From Edaphovirga cremea (GTDB taxonomy: Bacteria > Pseudomonadota > Gammaproteobacteria > Enterobacterales > Enterobacteriaceae): DNA of 64,000 bases. The DNA lies in assembly GCF_003332275.1 (NCBI RefSeq), contig NZ_QOVA01000004.1:272327-336326 (forward strand). The letters are read 5' to 3'. Positions within the stretch are counted from its first letter, which is position 1, and the number at the start of each line of letters is the position of its first letter. Position numbers and translations under genes: made by a program. The notes below the pieces were generated by a model. That model saw only the letters and a list, made by a program, of their open reading frames with translations. It was not told the DNA's origin and did not search any database. This document shows positions 61,011 to 64,000 of this stretch, one piece after another.

Positions 61011-61778
61011 ATGCTCAAGGTTTCTCATCTCACTGCCCAATATGACGGCAAAACGGCGTTGAAGGATATCTCGTTACAGATCGCTGCCGGACAACTGATG
61101 GTCGTTCTGGGTCCGTCAGGCTGCGGTAAAACGACGCTGCTTAATCTGATTGCCGGATTTGTCGAGCCGTCGTCGGGGAGTATTACGCTCGATGACCAGC
61201 CTGTGAAAGGACCGGGTGCCGATCGCGGGGTCGTTTTCCAGCATGAGGGTTTGCTGCCGTGGCGCGATGTGGTGAGTAACGTTGAGTTTGGTCTGCAACT
61301 GGCTGGCGTGGCGCGGGAGTCCCGCAGAAATACGGCCCTGCGCATGCTGAAACGCGTGGGGCTGGAAGGCTACGATCAGCATTTCATTTGGCAACTTTCG
61401 GGGGGTATGCGACAGCGTGTCGGTATCGCCCGCGCGTTGGCTGCCGATCCGCGGCTGCTACTGCTCGATGAGCCTTTCGGTGCGCTTGATGCTTTTACCC
61501 GTGAACAGATGCAGGAGCTGTTGCTGAATATCTGGCGTGACACGGGCAAACAGATTTTGCTCATCACTCACGATATTGAGGAGGCCGTATTTCTCGCCAG
61601 TGAATTGTTGCTGCTGTCGCCGGGGCCGGGTGAGATTGTGGAGCGGCTGTCGCTTAATTTTGGTCAACGTTATGCCAACGGAGAACCCTGTCGCGCAATC
61701 AAATCCGATCCGGAATTTATCGCCCAGCGCGAATATGTTCTGAGCAAAGTCTTCCAACAACGTGAGGCGCTGACATGA
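61011..61778 (+). CDS. tauB: Taurine ABC transporter ATPase TauB
   Basis: 255 residues. Walker [13 protein letters not shown]-loop in [11 protein letters not shown], signature LSGGMRQR, Walker [13 protein letters not shown] and switch His in [10 protein letters not shown]. Powers taurine uptake with TauC. It follows tauA by 11 bases and overlaps tauC by 4. Confidence 0.96.
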   Translation: MLKVSHLTAQYDGKTALKDISLQIAAGQLMVVLGPSGCGKTTLLNLIAGFVEPSSGSITLDDQPVKGPGADRGVVFQHEGLLPWRDVVSNVEFGLQLAGVARESRRNTALRMLKRVGLEGYDQHFIWQLSGGMRQRVGIARALAADPRLLLLDEPFGALDAFTREQMQELLLNIWRDTGKQILLITHDIEEAVFLASELLLLSPGPGEIVERLSLNFGQRYANGEPCRAIKSDPEFIAQREYVLSKVFQQREALT

Positions 61779-62617
61779 GCCTGCATTCGACGATAAAAAC
61801 GGCCACGCTGTCACCGCCTGATGTCAGCAAAAAAAATAACCTCCGCCTGCCGCGCAATGTTTGGCTCAGCGTCACAACCTTGCTGACGCTGCTGTTTATC
61901 TGGTGGGGCGTGACGGAACTGAAACTGATTGCGCCGCTGTTCCTCCCCGCACCACAGCAGGTTTTGCACCAACTGCTGGTCATCGCCAGTCCACAAGGTT
62001 TTATGGATGCCACGCTGTGGCAGCATCTGACCGCCAGTCTGGCGCGGATTGTGATTGCGCTGCTGGCGGCGGTGATCATCGGTATTCCGGTCGGCATTGC
62101 GATGGGGCTGAACGATACCGTGCGCGGCATTCTCGATCCGTTGATTGAAATTTATCGCCCGGTGCCGCCGTTAGCCTATCTGCCCCTGATGGTGATCTGG
62201 TTTGGCATTGGGGAAACGTCAAAAATATTACTGATCTATCTGGCGATTTTTGCGCCGGTTACGTTATCGGCGGTGGCAGGTGTACGCAGTGTCGCACAGG
62301 TGCGGGTTCGTGCTGCGCGGGCATTGGGTGCCAGTCGCTGGCAGGTATTGCGTTATGTGGTTTTGCCCAGCGCGCTGCCCGAAATCCTGACTGGTATCCG
62401 CATTGGATTGGGTGTTGGCTGGTCGACGCTGGTGGCGGCTGAGCTGATCGCTGCCACCCAGGGTTTGGGATTCATGGTGCAATCGGCGGGTGAGTTTCTC
62501 GCCACTGACGTGGTCATCGCGGGGATCAGCGTGATAGCGATAATCGCTTTTGGTCTTGAGTTGGGTCTGCGCGCGCTGCAACGCCGGCTAACCCCTTGGC
62601 ATGGAGTACAACAATGA
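61775..62617 (+). CDS. tauC: Taurine ABC transporter permease TauC
   Basis: 280 residues. About six membrane helices; the TauC/SsuC segments [20 protein letters not shown] and [19 protein letters not shown]; the EAA coupling loop ([20 protein letters not shown]). ATGA overlaps on both sides (tauB and tauD) show tight translational coupling. Confidence 0.96.
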   Translation: MSLHSTIKTATLSPPDVSKKNNLRLPRNVWLSVTTLLTLLFIWWGVTELKLIAPLFLPAPQQVLHQLLVIASPQGFMDATLWQHLTASLARIVIALLAAVIIGIPVGIAMGLNDTVRGILDPLIEIYRPVPPLAYLPLMVIWFGIGETSKILLIYLAIFAPVTLSAVAGVRSVAQVRVRAARALGASRWQVLRYVVLPSALPEILTGIRIGLGVGWSTLVAAELIAATQGLGFMVQSAGEFLATDVVIAGISVIAIIAFGLELGLRALQRRLTPWHGVQQ

Positions 62618-63462
62618 ACGAACGTTTGAAGGTGACCCCGTTGGGGCCGCATATCGGTGCTCAGGTCGAGAATGTTTCTCTGGCGCGTCCATTGGGCGAT
62701 AGCCAGTTCGAACAGCTTTATCACGCATTGCTGAAGCATCAGGTACTGTTTTTCCGCGATCAGCCCATCACTCCGTTGCAACAGCGTGATTTGGCCGGTC
62801 GCTTCGGTGACTTGCATATTCATCCGGTTTATCCGCATGCGGCTGAATGTAAAGAAATTATCGTTCTGGATACCCATGACAATAATCCGCCGGACAATGA
62901 TAACTGGCATACGGATGTGACGTTCATTCAGACGCCGCCGCTGGGTGCCATTTTGGCTGCAAAAAAACTGCCTGCTACCGGCGGAGATACACTGTGGGCC
63001 AGCGGTATTGCTGCTTATGAGGCGCTGTCAGAACCTTTTCGCCATCTGCTGAGCGGTTTGCAGGCGGAGCATGATTTCACCAAGTCATTCCAGGAGTATA
63101 AGCATCGTCAAACGCCGGAAGATCATCAGCGTTGGCTGTTGGCGAAAGAGAAAAATCCGCCGTTGCTCCATCCGGTGGTGCGAACGCATCCGGTAAGCGG
63201 TCGTCAGGCGTTGTTTGTAAATGAAGGTTTTACTACGCGGATCGTGGATGTGACCGAGAAGGAGAGTGCGGCGCTGCTGTCGTTCTTGTTCAGCCATATC
63301 ACAAAACCCGAGTTTCAGGTGCGCTGGCGCTGGCAGGAGAATGATGTGGCGATCTGGGATAACCGGGTAACGCAACACTACGCCAATGCGGATTATTTGC
63401 CGCAACGACGCATTATGCATCGCGCCACCATTCTGGGTGATGCGCCTTTTTATCGGGAGTAA
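62614..63462 (+). CDS. tauD: Taurine dioxygenase TauD
   Basis: 282 residues (283 in E. coli). The iron ligands H99, D101 (NWHTDVTF) and H255 (QHYANAD) and the 2-oxoglutarate arginine R266 are at the same positions as in E. coli TauD. R270 and H70 (taurine sulfonate side) are also kept. It releases sulfite from taurine using O2 and 2-oxoglutarate for sulfur supply. The start at 62614 has GGAG at 8 bases. Confidence 0.97.
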   Translation: MNERLKVTPLGPHIGAQVENVSLARPLGDSQFEQLYHALLKHQVLFFRDQPITPLQQRDLAGRFGDLHIHPVYPHAAECKEIIVLDTHDNNPPDNDNWHTDVTFIQTPPLGAILAAKKLPATGGDTLWASGIAAYEALSEPFRHLLSGLQAEHDFTKSFQEYKHRQTPEDHQRWLLAKEKNPPLLHPVVRTHPVSGRQALFVNEGFTTRIVDVTEKESAALLSFLFSHITKPEFQVRWRWQENDVAIWDNRVTQHYANADYLPQRRIMHRATILGDAPFYRE

Positions 63463-63498
63463 TATTTTTGTTAGGGAAGGCGGGATTTTTATAGAAAG

Positions 63499-63530
63499 CG
63501 GAGGCGCTGAATCAGCGCCTCCGTTTCTTT
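63499..63530. terminator. Bidirectional terminator between tauD and yheS
   Basis: A 12-base-pair perfect inverted repeat, CGGAGGCGCTGA/TCAGCGCCTCCG, is followed by TTTCTTT on the plus strand. The minus strand has a weaker CTTTC. Serves the convergent tau operon and yheS. Confidence 0.85.
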
Positions 63531-64000
63531 ATTCGTCAGCGTTAAATGCCAGCGTGAGTTGTTCCAACTGTTCGTGCGCCTCAAGCCAGTGCATTTCGCT
63601 CTCTTCCAGGGCATTTTTGGCTTTGGTTTGCCGTTGCAGGCAGTCGTTCAGCTCCGCCTTGCGGCTGATGTCGTACAGATCAGAATCGGACAATCGTTTT
63701 TCAACGTCGGCCAACTCGGCGCTCGCCTTTTCCATCTGCAGTTCGTACTTGGCGATCTGCTTACGCAGGGGCTGCGTTTGCGTGCGGAATTCCGCCTCGC
63801 GACGCTTCTGGTCTTTACGCGCCTGCGCGCTATTCCCGGTCAACTCTTTCTGCGGGGCATCCTGCTGACTTTCTTGCCGTTGCAGATCGACCATCCACTG
63901 TTGATAATCTTCCAGATCGCCATCGAACGGCTCGACTTTGCCATCGTGCACCAGATAGAGATCGTCGGTGGTTGAACGCAACAGATGACGATCGTGCGAA
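63529..64000 (-). CDS. yheS: ABC-F ATPase YheS, C-terminal part (gene runs off the window)
   Basis: The last ~157 codons are present. It opens at the H-switch of the second ABC domain (SHDRHLLRSTTDD), then LYLVHDGKVEPFDGDLEDYQQW, and ends with the long charged coiled coil typical of the YheS C-terminus (LRKQIAKYELQMEKASAELADVEKRL in parts). ABC-F proteins act on the ribosome. In E. coli yheS directly follows yheT; here block C lies between them. Confidence 0.92.
   Translation of the reverse strand, partial: SHDRHLLRSTTDDLYLVHDGKVEPFDGDLEDYQQWMVDLQRQESQQDAPQKELTGNSAQARKDQKRREAEFRTQTQPLRKQIAKYELQMEKASAELADVEKRLSDSDLYDISRKAELNDCLQRQTKAKNALEESEMHWLEAHEQLEQLTLAFNADE

Overview
The window reads as a chromosomal segment of an enterobacterium. 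The backbone follows the gene order known from the Escherichia coli K-12 tex-greB-ompR-envZ-pckA-hslO...crp...yheS region almost gene for gene. Protein sequences are close to but distinct from E. coli. The accessory genes (cellobiose-type PTS with GH4 glucosidase, Opp-type importer, Gfo/Idh sugar cluster) fit a plant-associated member of the order, most likely a soft-rot Pectobacteriaceae (Pectobacterium/Dickeya/Brenneria type). The genus cannot be fixed from this sequence alone. No rRNA, tRNA, CRISPR array, transposase or phage gene was seen.

Layout. 1-2386: tex (partial) and greB, with an extra lpxA-like acyltransferase gene inserted between them. 2796-5736: ompR-envZ, followed by a MipA/OmpV outer-membrane protein gene that overlaps envZ. 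5841-11943: pckA, hslO, hslR, yrfG and igaA on the minus strand. 12443-15620: nudE and mrcA, convergent. 15742-19358: hofMNOPQ, the pilMNOPQ-like DNA-uptake/secretin operon. 19705-25804: aroK-aroB-damX-dam-rpe-gph-trpS, a long housekeeping run. 25875-30247: nirBD-cysG, with nirC absent.

Three accessory blocks interrupt the backbone. Block A (30838-37440, between nirB and tsgA) has an enolase-superfamily enzyme and a complete five-gene oligopeptide/nickel-type ABC importer. Block B (38919-42950, between tsgA and ppiA) has a LacI-type regulator, a GH4 6-phospho-beta-glucosidase, a PTS EIIC interrupted by an in-frame TGA, and EIIB. Block C (52627-63462, between yheT and yheS) has a LysE-type exporter, a PhzF-like protein, a LacI regulator divergent from an MFS/Gfo-Idh/TIM-barrel/Gfo-Idh operon, and tauABCD. 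The backbone between B and C is ppiA, yhfG-fic, pabA, argD, yhfK, crp, yhfA, prkB, yheU and a frameshifted yheT. The window ends inside yheS.

How the parts work together. NirBD needs siroheme, which CysG makes; the nirB promoter has a consensus FNR site and a NarL/NarP-like inverted heptamer pair spaced as in E. coli. Each sugar block has its own LacI-family regulator, and perfect or near-perfect operator palindromes lie in front of the target operons. The most unusual signals are the LpxA paralog with a rewired acceptor site and acyl ruler, block A with no obvious known substrate, the block C oxidation/TIM-barrel operon with twin operators and a CRP-like site, an altered inhibitory motif in the Fic antitoxin, and two interrupted genes (EIIC and yheT).
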